Source: Pseudomonas sp. S35 (GTDB lineage: Bacteria; Pseudomonadota; Gammaproteobacteria; Pseudomonadales; Pseudomonadaceae). Taken from it: DNA of 64,000 nt. The DNA is taken from the NCBI RefSeq assembly GCF_009866765.1, contig NZ_CP019431.1, positions 1,054,001-1,118,000 on the forward strand, read 5' to 3'. A model generated the notes under the pieces. The model was not told where the DNA came from, made no database searches, and saw nothing but the letters and a program-made list of their open reading frames with translations. Position 1 is the stretch's first letter. The number at the start of each line of letters is the position of its first letter. The translations under genes were made by a program, and so were the position numbers. Shown here piece by piece: positions 45,910 through 55,260 of the stretch.

Positions 45910-48900
45910 CTATTTCATGTTTTGGGTAACGGATGTGCTCATGGTAAAGGGCGCGCGTTTTTCGATGACGTAGGGGTTTGCCTGCTCGTTCAGTCTGTTG
46001 CTTTCCGTAATCCGGAAGCTTCGCTGTGCGGTGACCTCCAACTCGGGAATCACTGCCGCATCTTGATCCAGGTCGAGCAAGACAAAGTGGGCGTTGAAGC
46101 TGACTTCAGCTGTTTTGGCAGTTGGATCATAGGTGATGACGTAATGGGTGTTCGTACCTCTGAACCCTACATCGTCTTGCAGTAGATTCATCTTCAACTC
46201 CACCGCAGTGGGAGCAATACTGCCCTGATGAGCGACTTCCGATATACGCGAACGCAAGTTGGGGTCAGGGATAGCGCTTTCGAACTGCAGCAGGCGCTTG
46301 CGCAGCGTTTCTCCATTGGCAGGCCCTGTGGCGTCCAGCTCCTGGGTGACGAAGCCATTGGGTTGTTTTATCCGGACGGTGTAATTATCGCGGTTTAAAT
46401 CCCTTGTAAAATTAGACGAATAGGGCGTTGGGCCATTCTCATGGGGCTCTGCCTTTTCGCTTGGGAGAACCTCGAAGTTATTGTCCTGGACGGTCCAGGA
46501 AACAGTCATTTTTCTTTTGAGGGTTCCTGCCTCTTCAAAGTTACTCAACGCTTGGTCGTAAGCGATGTTGCTGTCGTATTTGAAGAGCTGGTCAAACCTG
46601 GCGGCGCCACTTTTTTCAGGATCGCCCAAGATCTCGAAGCCGTTCGACAGCCTTGGCGTTAGCTTAATGTCGCTTCCGGAGGGCGGTACGGGCGCACCCT
46701 TCCACTGCCACCGTGTACCACCGTTTGCAGGGGCGCGTACCCATTCGCCCTCTCCCTTGGCGTATACCGTCATCACCGGCTTGCCTGTCCCGGGATCGAC
46801 GATCTCGACATAGTCATTGCTCAATTTGAAGTCGCCTTTTATTTCATAGACCTGGCGGCTGCCGGTCGCGTCGGTATAGCGGACAAACCATCTGTCCTGG
46901 CCCGTTGCTGGGTCTTTGGTCTGGTACATACCCTTGGCGTTACGTACCGCATCTTCAATGAGCTGTTCAGCGTTCTTTACCGCGTATTGGCTGATATTGC
47001 CCGCCTGGCTGGGCTGCAGGGGGTTGGGGGGCGGCAGGGTTTTGGGGCTTTCACCCCGAGGACGCTCGCTCGGAGTGAGTGCGAGCGGTTTTTCTTCAGG
47101 GGGAATGAACGGATCCTCAGCCTGGCTACTGGCTCCGATCGAGAACAAGGTGTTCAACAGGCCATCGAATGCCTTGCTAGCGCCGTCGTTGCGTTCAGCC
47201 AGCGTATCGCCGGATGCTTGTTTTTGCGCCCCTAGCGCCAGCTCAGCCAAACTGGTCGCAACGGCAGCAGCGGCCACGGGCGCGGCAATAGGCGCCAGTT
47301 TGGCCAGCAAACCGGCTGCAACGGTGATGTCGTTAAGCCAAGTGTCGCGTGTCACCTCGCTGTTGGACTTGATCATAACGTCGGCGTCATGAGTCATGCG
47401 TGCATGGGTGGCCGAAGTTATGGCAGAGAAAACGTCGTCTTCAATGTGCGATCCTGCGCCGGTCAATGTCCTGCCTTTCAGGTTACCGCTGGCCAGTTGT
47501 TCGAGAGTGGTTTCCAGGCCTTCTGTTTTTCTGCCCACATTTGTTAACCACAACACGGGCATGAACACCTTTGCCAGTTTTTCAATCGTGCCGGGCTCAT
47601 GGTCCTGGCGGGCGATCAGCGGAAAATGAGCAGTCAAGGACGCGCGTTTTTTCGGGTCCTTGGCTTGGTCCATCACCCATTGATCCAGTTTCTCCTGGGA
47701 GTCGAACCGGAGAAAAGCAGGTGCCGAACCGGGAATGTAGAGGACCTGGCGGGTCCCGTCGGCAGCACTGAATCGCACAATATCGTTAGACAGCAGGCCC
47801 TTGATATTGAATGCGTACGCGTGGACCACACCTTTTGCAGGAGCCTGGGCGCTTAGCTGCTGCATCGTGAGTGGTGCATTTTCGTCGAGTGGGAGATTGG
47901 ACGCCGCGCCCATGACTAAACGGTAGTCCTCACGGGTGAACCGATGCTCGGGCGCTAGCAGCATTCGCTCGGCGGGTGGCCTATCGGCGGCGGCGTTCAG
48001 TTGCTTTCGAGCCTGGTAGACGAATTCGCCTTTGATCGCGGTCTGGTAGTCATGGCTTTTTGCGTTCCAGAAACTGTCGATTTTTTGCGTCATGACTGCT
48101 TGGAAGTCGGTTTTCCAACTCGCGTGCATAAGTGTCGACGGCGCCAGGGGGAATTGGTTATGCGCACCGTATCCTCCGGTTTTACTTTTTCCGGGGCCGT
48201 CTCTATATAAACCGCCTTCCGAGTCCAGGTTGCCGGGAACCCAGTCGCCCTCGGAGAAGTTTTTCAGCAGTGCATCCGGCAGGCGCAGAGAGGCGGTCGG
48301 CTCCTCGTTCATGTGCTCCCAGCCGGTCGCCGTTGAGGCACTTTGAGAACCATTGAAACGGTTCAAGTAAATCGTATCGGCGTCCACGTGCTGGCCGGTC
48401 AGTTTGAAAATGACGGACTCCGCCCATTGTTTCGCTTGCGCGCGCACGTCAGGCAACACCTTGGCAACCTCCACCGCCAAGTGTTTGTAGGCCAGGGCTT
48501 GCGGCGCTTGGGTATAAAACTTTTCGGCGCTGAGTTTGAGGGTATTCAAGGCTTGCGCCGAGCGACGGTTGGCTGGGCGCACGCGGTCATCCGGCGCGAT
48601 GGGGTCGAAGGCTTCGTTGTGCTCCAGCCGCCGGATTTGTGCCCTGGCCTCGGCCAGTGATGTCGGAAGGGGTTCACCCTGAAAGTTGGCGATCACGCCT
48701 GCGCGCACTTGTATGGCGTCGTCGCCAAAGCGCACCTGCAACCGCTCGACAGTGCCTGGCGCGATAACCTTGGCGACCTCGACAAGCGGGCGGCTCACTT
48801 GTCCCCAGCCAGAATTGTCGGTGAGGGCGAAGGTTTTCATTTCCCCGTTGGCGTTGGCTGTCAGGGCGCCTGTGCGAGGGTTGATGGTCAGGATTGTGTT

Positions 48901-49215
48901 CTGATCGATCTTCTGTTCATGCATCCAGCCTTGAACGACGGGGTGCTGCCATTGCGCCCGATACAGTTCTAGCCATTGGCCCAGGGTGCTCTGGGGCGGA
49001 ACCTTGACAGGCCCGGGGTTGTTACCCAGCACTTTGTCCTGCACCGCAGCCATGTAAGCGTTGAGCAGCGCGGTTTCGTGAGGGGAGGCTGTTGTGCGGG
49101 GCTCGTTCTGGGTGGGCCGCGTTATGGATGATTGGGGTGTTTGTGTCGGCTCAGTCGGTAAGCGGTTTATGTGTTGCTGCTGTGGCAGGGGTGTATGGAT
49201 GACAGGTGAGGACAT
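45910..49215 (-). CDS. Large toxin-like protein, DUF6543/dermonecrotic-toxin-type N-terminal region (putative)
   Basis: A protein of 1,101 residues from the ATG at 49,215 (1,113 if a GTG at 49,251 is used; the ATG seems likelier). The N terminus is Pro/Gln/Thr-rich and disordered. A long region follows with LGQWLELYRAQWQHP and ILTINPRTGALTANANGEMK, as in the large Pseudomonas proteins annotated as DUF6543 or dermonecrotic-toxin-domain. A hydrophobic Ala-rich stretch lies at about residues 628-665, then a Pro-rich linker (near 700) and a ~390-residue C-terminal part of unknown fold. No signal peptide. These features suggest a translocated effector or toxin, but no catalytic motif is seen. It is monocistronic, with no obvious immunity gene. 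Confidence 0.6.
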   Translation of the reverse strand: MSSPVIHTPLPQQQHINRLPTEPTQTPQSSITRPTQNEPRTTASPHETALLNAYMAAVQDKVLGNNPGPVKVPPQSTLGQWLELYRAQWQHPVVQGWMHEQKIDQNTILTINPRTGALTANANGEMKTFALTDNSGWGQVSRPLVEVAKVIAPGTVERLQVRFGDDAIQVRAGVIANFQGEPLPTSLAEARAQIRRLEHNEAFDPIAPDDRVRPANRRSAQALNTLKLSAEKFYTQAPQALAYKHLAVEVAKVLPDVRAQAKQWAESVIFKLTGQHVDADTIYLNRFNGSQSASTATGWEHMNEEPTASLRLPDALLKNFSEGDWVPGNLDSEGGLYRDGPGKSKTGGYGAHNQFPLAPSTLMHASWKTDFQAVMTQKIDSFWNAKSHDYQTAIKGEFVYQARKQLNAAADRPPAERMLLAPEHRFTREDYRLVMGAASNLPLDENAPLTMQQLSAQAPAKGVVHAYAFNIKGLLSNDIVRFSAADGTRQVLYIPGSAPAFLRFDSQEKLDQWVMDQAKDPKKRASLTAHFPLIARQDHEPGTIEKLAKVFMPVLWLTNVGRKTEGLETTLEQLASGNLKGRTLTGAGSHIEDDVFSAITSATHARMTHDADVMIKSNSEVTRDTWLNDITVAAGLLAKLAPIAAPVAAAAVATSLAELALGAQKQASGDTLAERNDGASKAFDGLLNTLFSIGASSQAEDPFIPPEEKPLALTPSERPRGESPKTLPPPNPLQPSQAGNISQYAVKNAEQLIEDAVRNAKGMYQTKDPATGQDRWFVRYTDATGSRQVYEIKGDFKLSNDYVEIVDPGTGKPVMTVYAKGEGEWVRAPANGGTRWQWKGAPVPPSGSDIKLTPRLSNGFEILGDPEKSGAARFDQLFKYDSNIAYDQALSNFEEAGTLKRKMTVSWTVQDNNFEVLPSEKAEPHENGPTPYSSNFTRDLNRDNYTVRIKQPNGFVTQELDATGPANGETLRKRLLQFESAIPDPNLRSRISEVAHQGSIAPTAVELKMNLLQDDVGFRGTNTHYVITYDPTAKTAEVSFNAHFVLLDLDQDAAVIPELEVTAQRSFRITESNRLNEQANPYVIEKRAPFTMSTSVTQNMK

Positions 49216-49341
49216 GATTTCAGGTCTCGTGACATAAATAGATGTCGCCACAACACTCCCTGTTGGCTATGGCGCTATTTGTGTAGCGAATACCCCGTGA
49301 TTGATTCCTGCGAATGTACCGCTGCATATGACAACGGGTGA

Positions 49342-49371
49342 AAAAAAGCAGCCTGCACAGGCTGCTTTTTT
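49342..49371. terminator. Bidirectional intrinsic terminator
   Basis: AAAAAA-GCAGCCTG-CA-CAGGCTGC-TTTTTT works on both strands. It lies just beyond the stop of the minus-strand SIMPL gene and before the toxin-like gene's promoter region. Confidence 0.92.
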
Positions 49372-49384
49372 GTCGACGCTGTGG

Positions 49385-50095
49385 TTATTGCAATACTTCG
49401 ATCACGCCATCGGCACTCATGCTGACCTGGCTGGTGCCGGCTTCCACTTCCGGGGTCGGTGCCGAATCCATCATGGCTGCCTTCATCATCATCCCTCCAC
49501 GGGCATAAGGTTGTGGGTAGCCATTGGTATTGAAGTTCAAGTTGACGATCTTGTAGCCCTTGCCGCCCAGCGCGTCGGTGGCCAGTTGCGCACGGGCTTT
49601 AAACGCGGCAACGGCGTCTTTGAGCAGGGCATCTTCGCTGGCCTTGCGCGTGGTATCGGCGATAGCGAAGTCCATGTTTTCCATTTTCAGGGTATTGAGC
49701 AGTTCACCGGTCAGTTTGGAGAGGGCCGGGAAGTCCGCACTTTCCAGGCGCAGTTCGGCGCGTTCACGCCAGCCGGTGATCTTCTGGTTCTTGTTGTCGT
49801 AGATCGGGTAGCTGTTGCGGCTGCCTTGGCGCAAGGTCACGGCCTTGACTTCACGGGCCTGGCCCAGGGCCTTGTTCATTGTGGTGGTGATTTCGGCGGC
49901 GAGTTTGGCTGGGTCCGCATTCTGGGATTCGGTGTACAGGGTGACGATCATCTTGTCGCGGGCAACCTCCTGGCTGACCTCGGCGCGCAGGGAAATCTGG
50001 TTGTAGTTCAGTGCGTCGGCGGCCATGGCTGGAAGGCTGGCCAGGGTGGCGGCGCTGAGGGCGATGACGACTGCACTGCGAATGAAACGAGACAT
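49385..50095 (-). CDS. SIMPL-domain (DUF541) periplasmic protein
   Basis: A 236-residue protein. The signal peptide is RFIRSAVVIALSAATLASLP with cleavage after AMA. A SIMPL/DUF541 fold follows (ISLRAEVSQEVARDKMIVTL, then DFPALSKLTGELL, and DALGGKGYKIVNLNF). Family members (YggE-like) are periplasmic or outer-membrane-linked and have been tied to oxidative stress, with no known enzymatic activity. It is divergent from roxSR, an arrangement shared with P. aeruginosa. Confidence 0.88.
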   Translation of the reverse strand: MSRFIRSAVVIALSAATLASLPAMAADALNYNQISLRAEVSQEVARDKMIVTLYTESQNADPAKLAAEITTTMNKALGQAREVKAVTLRQGSRNSYPIYDNKNQKITGWRERAELRLESADFPALSKLTGELLNTLKMENMDFAIADTTRKASEDALLKDAVAAFKARAQLATDALGGKGYKIVNLNFNTNGYPQPYARGGMMMKAAMMDSAPTPEVEAGTSQVSMSADGVIEVLQ

Positions 50096-50301
50096 GGAAG
50101 CTCCTTAGGGGGTGTTCGTATCGGTATGACTGTAGACGGTGGCATCGGGTTCTTCGGGTTTACACATCACCTACAAATGTTCGTGGTGCCGACGAACGGT
50201 CATCTGCCCAGGCTGCGGCAAAGAGCCACACGCGCCGTGCCAGCAGGTCGGCTTCGTTTATACTCCTGCCGATCTGCTCGCAGCGCCCACCGGGAGAGCT
50301 C

Positions 50302-51564
50302 ATGCTCGCCGCCGTAAAACTGACTTCCGCCACCCGCCAGAATCTCTGGCGCCTGACGTTCATCCGTACCCTGGTACTGGCCGCACAGGCTGGTTCGGTC
50401 GGGCTTGCCTATTGGTTCGACCTGCTGCCACTGCCGTGGCTGCAACTGGGCGTGACCCTGGGTTTCTCGATCGTGCTGTGCGTGTTCACGGCTATCCGCT
50501 TGCGCACCACGTGGCCGGTGACCGAGCTGGAATACGCCCTGCAACTAGCCTGCGACCTGTTTATCCACAGTGTGTTGCTTTACTTCTCGGGTGGTTCCAC
50601 CAACCCGTTCGTGTCTTATTACCTGGTGCCACTGACCATCGCGGCGGTGACGTTGCCCTGGCGTTACTCGGTGGCGCTGTCGGGCATCGCCCTGACGTTG
50701 TACACCCTGCTGCTGGCGCGCTTCTACCCGCTGCAAACGTTCCCCATCGCCCGGGAAAACCTGCAGATCTACGGGATGTGGCTGAGTTTCGCCCTGTCTG
50801 CCGCCGTCATCACCTTCTTCGCCGCCCGTATGGCCGAGGAGCTGCGCCGGCAAGAAGAGCTGCGCGCCATTCGCCGTGAAGAAGGCTTGCGCGACCAGCA
50901 GTTGCTGGCCGTTGCCACCCAGGCTGCCGGTGCCGCCCATGAGCTGGGCACGCCGTTGGCCACCATGAGCGTACTGCTCAATGAAATGACCCAGGACCAC
51001 CACGACCCGGCGCTGCAAGAGGACCTCGGGGTGCTGCGCGAACAGGTCAAGCAGTGCAAGCAGACCTTGCAGCAACTGGTGCGCGCCGCCGAAGCCAATC
51101 GCCGCCTGGCGGTCGACATGCAAGACGTCACCCAGTGGCTCGACGAAGCACTCAATCGCTGGCACCTGATGCGTCCCGAAGCCAGCTACCGATTCCACCT
51201 GCTGGGGCAGGGCACCGTACCGCGCATGGCGCCGCCACCGGACCTGACCCAGGCGCTGCTCAACCTGCTCAACAATGCCGCTGACGCTTGCCCCGAAGGC
51301 CTGGGCGTGCAGTTGGACTGGGACGCGGAAAACGTCACCATCAGTATTCGTGACCACGGCGCGGGCGTGCCGCTGGCCATTGCCGAGCAGATCGGCAAAC
51401 CCTTCTTTACCACCAAGGGCAAAGGCTTCGGCCTGGGCCTGTTTTTGAGCAAGGCCAGCGTGACCCGCGCGGGCGGCTCAGTGAAGCTCTATAGTCATGA
51501 GGAAGGTGGCACGCTCACCGAGCTGCGCCTGCCCCGTGTCGCACGAGGAGATATCGATGAGTGA
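50302..51564 (+). CDS. roxS: Redox-responsive sensor histidine kinase RoxS (RegB/PrrB family)
   Basis: A 420-residue membrane kinase that senses respiratory redox state and phosphorylates RoxR. Six membrane helices occupy residues 20-180 and include GGSTNPFVSYYLVPLTI, the quinone-binding signature of RegB. The H box is AAHELGTPLATM with phospho-His213. Cys252 (VKQCKQTL) is placed like the redox-active RegB cysteine. An HATPase domain has NLLNNAADA and GKGFGLGLFLSKA. The ATG at 50,302 has GGGAGAG upstream. It overlaps roxR by 8 nt. Confidence 0.94.
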   Translation: MLAAVKLTSATRQNLWRLTFIRTLVLAAQAGSVGLAYWFDLLPLPWLQLGVTLGFSIVLCVFTAIRLRTTWPVTELEYALQLACDLFIHSVLLYFSGGSTNPFVSYYLVPLTIAAVTLPWRYSVALSGIALTLYTLLLARFYPLQTFPIARENLQIYGMWLSFALSAAVITFFAARMAEELRRQEELRAIRREEGLRDQQLLAVATQAAGAAHELGTPLATMSVLLNEMTQDHHDPALQEDLGVLREQVKQCKQTLQQLVRAAEANRRLAVDMQDVTQWLDEALNRWHLMRPEASYRFHLLGQGTVPRMAPPPDLTQALLNLLNNAADACPEGLGVQLDWDAENVTISIRDHGAGVPLAIAEQIGKPFFTTKGKGFGLGLFLSKASVTRAGGSVKLYSHEEGGTLTELRLPRVARGDIDE

Positions 51565-52117
51565 CGAGATCCAAGTCGAAGGCGAAGAACTGCCGCACCT
51601 GCTGCTGGTAGATGACGACGCCACCTTTACCCGCGTCATGGCGCGTGCCATGAGCCGTCGTGGTTTTCGCGTGAGCACCGCAGGTTCGGCCGAAGAAGGC
51701 CTGACCATCGCCCAGGCCGACCTGCCGGACTACGCCGCGCTCGACCTGAAAATGGACGGCGACTCCGGCCTGGTGCTGCTGCCCAAGCTGCTCGAACTCG
51801 ACCCGGAAATGCGCGTGGTGATCCTCACCGGTTACTCCAGCATCGCTACCGCCGTCGAGGCCATCAAGCGCGGCGCCTGCAACTACCTGTGCAAACCGGC
51901 GGACGCCGATGACGTGCTGGCCGCGCTGCTGTCCGAGCATGCCGATCTCGACACCCTGGTGCCGGAAAACCCGATGTCGGTGGACCGTCTGCAGTGGGAG
52001 CACATCCAGCGCGTCCTCACTGAACACGAAGGCAACATCTCCGCCACCGCCCGTGCGTTGGGCATGCACCGCCGCACCCTGCAACGCAAGCTGCAGAAGC
52101 GTCCGGTACGACGCTGA
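51557..52117 (+). CDS. roxR: Response regulator RoxR (RegA/PrrA/ActR family)
   Basis: A 186-residue regulator. The receiver domain has the acidic pair in LLLVDDDATF, phospho-acceptor Asp63 (AALDLKMDG) and TGYSSI. A short linker leads to a Fis-type helix-turn-helix (GNISATARALGMHRRTLQRK). It controls terminal oxidases and cyanide tolerance in pseudomonads. The ATG at 51,557 lies inside the end of roxS, coupling their translation. Confidence 0.95.
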   Translation: MSDEIQVEGEELPHLLLVDDDATFTRVMARAMSRRGFRVSTAGSAEEGLTIAQADLPDYAALDLKMDGDSGLVLLPKLLELDPEMRVVILTGYSSIATAVEAIKRGACNYLCKPADADDVLAALLSEHADLDTLVPENPMSVDRLQWEHIQRVLTEHEGNISATARALGMHRRTLQRKLQKRPVRR

Positions 52118-52217
52118 ACCTAGGCTGAACAACCCGCTTCAGGCCGCACGGAGCCCTGAACCGATCAACTATGATCGGTTCATACACCTGTCTCCTCTTT
52201 CCTACCGAGCCTGAACC

Positions 52218-53951
52218 ATGAATCAGAACGCTGAGTACTCTGCGGTCAACGATGCTGTGCGCGGGCAATTCCTACCCAGGGTGTGGCGACTGATCACTCC
52301 GTACTGGCGCAGTGAGGAGAAGGGCCAGGCCTGGCTGCTGTTGCTGGTGGTGTTGGGCCTGTCGCTGTTCAGCGTGGCGGTGTCGGTGTGGTTCAACAGC
52401 TGGAACCGCGACTTCTACAACGCCCTCGAACACAAAGACTACGATGCCTTCACCCACCTGCTGATGTACTTCAGCCTGATCGCTGTGGTGGCGATCGTGA
52501 CCGGCGTGTTCACCTCTTATCTGCAGCAAATGCTCACCATCCGCTGGCGGCGCTGGCTGACGCAAACCTACTTCGCCCGATGGCTGGGCCACAAGAACTA
52601 CTACCACCTGGAATACGGCGGCTATACCGATAACCCCGACCAGCGTATCTGCGAAGACCTCAACGCGTTTACCAACGGTACGCTCACGTTGGGATTGGGC
52701 TTTGTCAGCAACTTGGTGAGCCTGGTGTCGTTCTCGGTGATTCTGTGGGGCGTGTCCGGCAGTATCGAGGTGTGGGGCATTTCCATTCCTGGCTATATGT
52801 TCTGGGCCGCGTTGGTGTATGCGCTGGTGGGTAGTTGGTTGACCCACTTGATCGGTCGAAAGCTGATCGGGCTGAGCAACCGCCAGCAGCGTTTCGAAGC
52901 CGACTTGCGTTTCAGCCTGGTGCGGGTGCGCGAGAATGCCGAAAGCATCGCGCTGTTCAATGGCGAGCCCAATGAACATCAGCAACTGAGTGCGCGGTTC
53001 GGGCGGGTGTGGAGCAACTTCTGGAGCATCATGCAGGTCAAGAAACGCCTGAGTTTTTTCACCAGCGGCTATTCGCAGATCGCGATTATTTTCCCGTTTG
53101 TGGTGGCGGCACCGCGCTACTTCGCCGGCAAGATCGAGCTGGGTGTGTTGATGCAGGTGGCCCAGGCGTTTGGCAGTGTGCAAGGCAGCTTGAGCTGGTT
53201 TGTCGACGCATACACCCTACTTGCCAGTTGGCGCGCCACCTGTGACCGCCTGCTGAGTTTCGGCCAGGCGATGGAAGAAAACGAAACCCGCACCCTGGGC
53301 ATCGCGCTGCAGCAGCAGGGCGGTGATCTGCAAGTGAGCGACCTCAGCTTGGACCTGGCCGACGGTCGTCATTTGCTGCAAGGCGCCAACCTCACGGTAG
53401 CCGAAGGCGAACGCCTGATGCTCAGCGGCCGTTCCGGCAGTGGTAAATCCACCCTGCTGCGGGCGATGGGCAACCTGTGGCCCAACGGCCACGGCAACAT
53501 TCGCTTGCCGGCCGAGCGCTATCTGTTCCTGCCGCAAAAGCCTTATCTGCCGATTGGCACGTTGAGGGCGGTGCTGAGTTATCCACAGGCGGACGGCGGT
53601 TATCCGGCAGAACGTTATGCACAGGTCCTGCAGACCTGCCGCCTGCCACACCTCATTTCGCGTCTGGACGAAGCCAACCATTGGCAGCGCATGCTCTCGC
53701 CAGGTGAGCAGCAACGCTTGGCGTTCGCCCGCACACTGTTGTTCGCGCCGCAGTGGCTGTACATGGATGAAGCCACCTCGGCTATGGATGAAGAGGATGA
53801 GGCGACGCTGTACCAGGCGTTGATCGATCAGTTGCCAGGGCTGAGCATCGTCAGCGTGGGGCATCGCAGCAGCCTCAAGCGTTTCCATGGGCGGCATGTG
53901 CGCATCGAAGGCGGACTCCTGCAGGAGTTAGTGCGGGAGGGGAGCTGTTAG
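52218..53951 (+). CDS. SbmA/BacA-YddA-type ABC transporter (fused permease-ATPase)
   Basis: A 577-residue inner-membrane protein. The N-terminal membrane domain has about six helices and the SbmA/BacA-like NSWNRDFYNALEHKDYDAFT and YGGYTDNPDQRICEDLNAFT. The ATPase domain has Walker A GRSGSGKSTLLRAMGNLWP (near residue 404), signature LSPGEQQRLAFAR (near 493) and YMDEATSAMDEEDEATLY. Related proteins import peptides or thiopeptides or act on very-long-chain lipids or cobalamin; the substrate here is unknown. It starts 100 nt after roxR with its own leader. Confidence 0.9.
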   Translation: MNQNAEYSAVNDAVRGQFLPRVWRLITPYWRSEEKGQAWLLLLVVLGLSLFSVAVSVWFNSWNRDFYNALEHKDYDAFTHLLMYFSLIAVVAIVTGVFTSYLQQMLTIRWRRWLTQTYFARWLGHKNYYHLEYGGYTDNPDQRICEDLNAFTNGTLTLGLGFVSNLVSLVSFSVILWGVSGSIEVWGISIPGYMFWAALVYALVGSWLTHLIGRKLIGLSNRQQRFEADLRFSLVRVRENAESIALFNGEPNEHQQLSARFGRVWSNFWSIMQVKKRLSFFTSGYSQIAIIFPFVVAAPRYFAGKIELGVLMQVAQAFGSVQGSLSWFVDAYTLLASWRATCDRLLSFGQAMEENETRTLGIALQQQGGDLQVSDLSLDLADGRHLLQGANLTVAEGERLMLSGRSGSGKSTLLRAMGNLWPNGHGNIRLPAERYLFLPQKPYLPIGTLRAVLSYPQADGGYPAERYAQVLQTCRLPHLISRLDEANHWQRMLSPGEQQRLAFARTLLFAPQWLYMDEATSAMDEEDEATLYQALIDQLPGLSIVSVGHRSSLKRFHGRHVRIEGGLLQELVREGSC

Positions 53952-53970
53952 TCGACTGAGACCCAACAAA

Positions 53971-54001
53971 AAGCCCGGTTGATCATCGATCAGCCGGGCT
54001 T
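53971..54001. terminator. Bidirectional terminator between the ABC gene and yhcB
   Basis: AAGCCCGGTTGATC / GATCAGCCGGGCTT with a 3-nt loop (one G-T), T-rich on the plus side and flanked by A runs. It lies between convergent genes. Confidence 0.88.
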
Positions 54002-54021
54002 CTTTATTGCTTGAAAATAAC

Positions 54022-54459
54022 TTACTTCTTCAAGCCGTAATGCTCATCCAGCATCCCTGGGGCGTTTGGCGTTTTTGGCGCGTAGTCCCGTGGCGGCTCC
54101 TGGTTTTCCCGGGGTGGGGTCAGGCGTTCCCGTGGAGTTTGCGGTGCATCGGAATGCAACGCGGCCAGCAGGCGCTGACGAGTGATGTCGTCGAGGGCGA
54201 GGCGGTTGGCGCCATCGGCGAGATGATCCTGTACTTCCTGATAGCTCTGAGTGAGCTTCTTGACCAGGTTTGCGGTGCTGTTGAAGTGGGTAACAACCTC
54301 GTTCTGATAACTGTCAAAACGTTCCTGAATGTCATCCAGCTGACGCTGCGTGCGGTTAGGCGCGGCATTCGGCAGCAGGCGAGCAACCAGGAATCCAATG
54401 GCGACACCGGCAACCAGGGCAAGAGTCGGCAACAACCAAACTAAGAGCGAGTGTTCCAC
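54022..54459 (-). CDS. zapG: YhcB/ZapG family (DUF1043) division-envelope protein
   Basis: A 145-residue protein with one N-terminal membrane helix (LLVWLLPTLALVAGVAIGFL), then a coiled coil (residues 38-95) and a Pro-rich tail. The pattern matches YhcB/ZapG, a cell-division and envelope-biogenesis factor of gammaproteobacteria anchored in the inner membrane. The tail is typical of pseudomonads. Divergent from the hydrolase gene. Confidence 0.87.
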   Translation of the reverse strand: MEHSLLVWLLPTLALVAGVAIGFLVARLLPNAAPNRTQRQLDDIQERFDSYQNEVVTHFNSTANLVKKLTQSYQEVQDHLADGANRLALDDITRQRLLAALHSDAPQTPRERLTPPRENQEPPRDYAPKTPNAPGMLDEHYGLKK

Positions 54460-54606
54460 GAGTCCTTCCTCTATAAACGGCTTTGCTTTACGTTAACGGC
54501 TCAAACCTGCGCTGTATACCGCGATTAAGCTCGCAATGATGCCATGCACAGACTTTTAGCTAGACGAGTCGACCCTTTGAGAGGTCACGGAGTTCATTCC
54601 TTGCTC

Positions 54607-55236
54607 ATGCGTGAAACCCCCGTTTTGATCGATGGCCCGGTAGGCCAATTGGAAGCCCTGTACCTGGATCACCCCGAGCCACGTGGCCTGGCGCTGATCT
54701 GCCACCCCAACCCGGTGCAGGGCGGGACCATGCTCAATAAAGTCGTTTCGACCCTGCAACGCACCGCTCGCGATGCCGGTTTGATTACGCTGCGGTTTAA
54801 TTACCGTGGCGTCGGTGCGAGTGCCGGTACCCACGACATGGCCACCGGCGAAGTCGACGATGCGCAAGCGGCCGCCACCTGGCTACGGGAAAAACACCCC
54901 GACCTGCCGATGACCTTGCTCGGTTTCTCGTTCGGTGGTTATGTGGCCGCCAGCCTCGGTGGTCGCCTGGAAGCCAAGGGCGAAAAACTCGCACACCTGT
55001 TCATGGTCGCCGCCGCCGTGATGCGCTTGCGCGATACCGATGTGCTGCCCCAAGGCTGCCCGTTGACCCTGATCCAGCCGGAAACCGACGAAGTGGTCGA
55101 CCCGCAGACCGTCTACGACTGGTCCGCTGCCCTGAATCGCCCCCATGAGCTGCTGAAAGTGGCAGAATGCGGACACTTTTTTCATGGCAAGCTCACCGAT
55201 CTGAAGGATCTGGTGCTGCCGCGCCTCTCGAATTGA
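54607..55236 (+). CDS. Alpha/beta hydrolase
   Basis: A 209-residue cytosolic hydrolase. It has the family start VLIDGPVGQLEALYLDHPEP, the oxyanion region CHPNPVQGGTMLNKVV, the nucleophile elbow GFSFGGYVA and the terminal His in CGHFFHGKL; the acid is probably Asp in PETDEVVDPQ. The substrate is unknown. The ATG at 54,607 fits the family length, though its ribosome site is weak; an ATG at 54,544 is possible. It precedes trpS by 24 nt, likely one operon. Confidence 0.88.
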   Translation: MRETPVLIDGPVGQLEALYLDHPEPRGLALICHPNPVQGGTMLNKVVSTLQRTARDAGLITLRFNYRGVGASAGTHDMATGEVDDAQAAATWLREKHPDLPMTLLGFSFGGYVAASLGGRLEAKGEKLAHLFMVAAAVMRLRDTDVLPQGCPLTLIQPETDEVVDPQTVYDWSAALNRPHELLKVAECGHFFHGKLTDLKDLVLPRLSN

Positions 55237-55260
55237 TAGCAGTCTGACAAGCGATTAACC

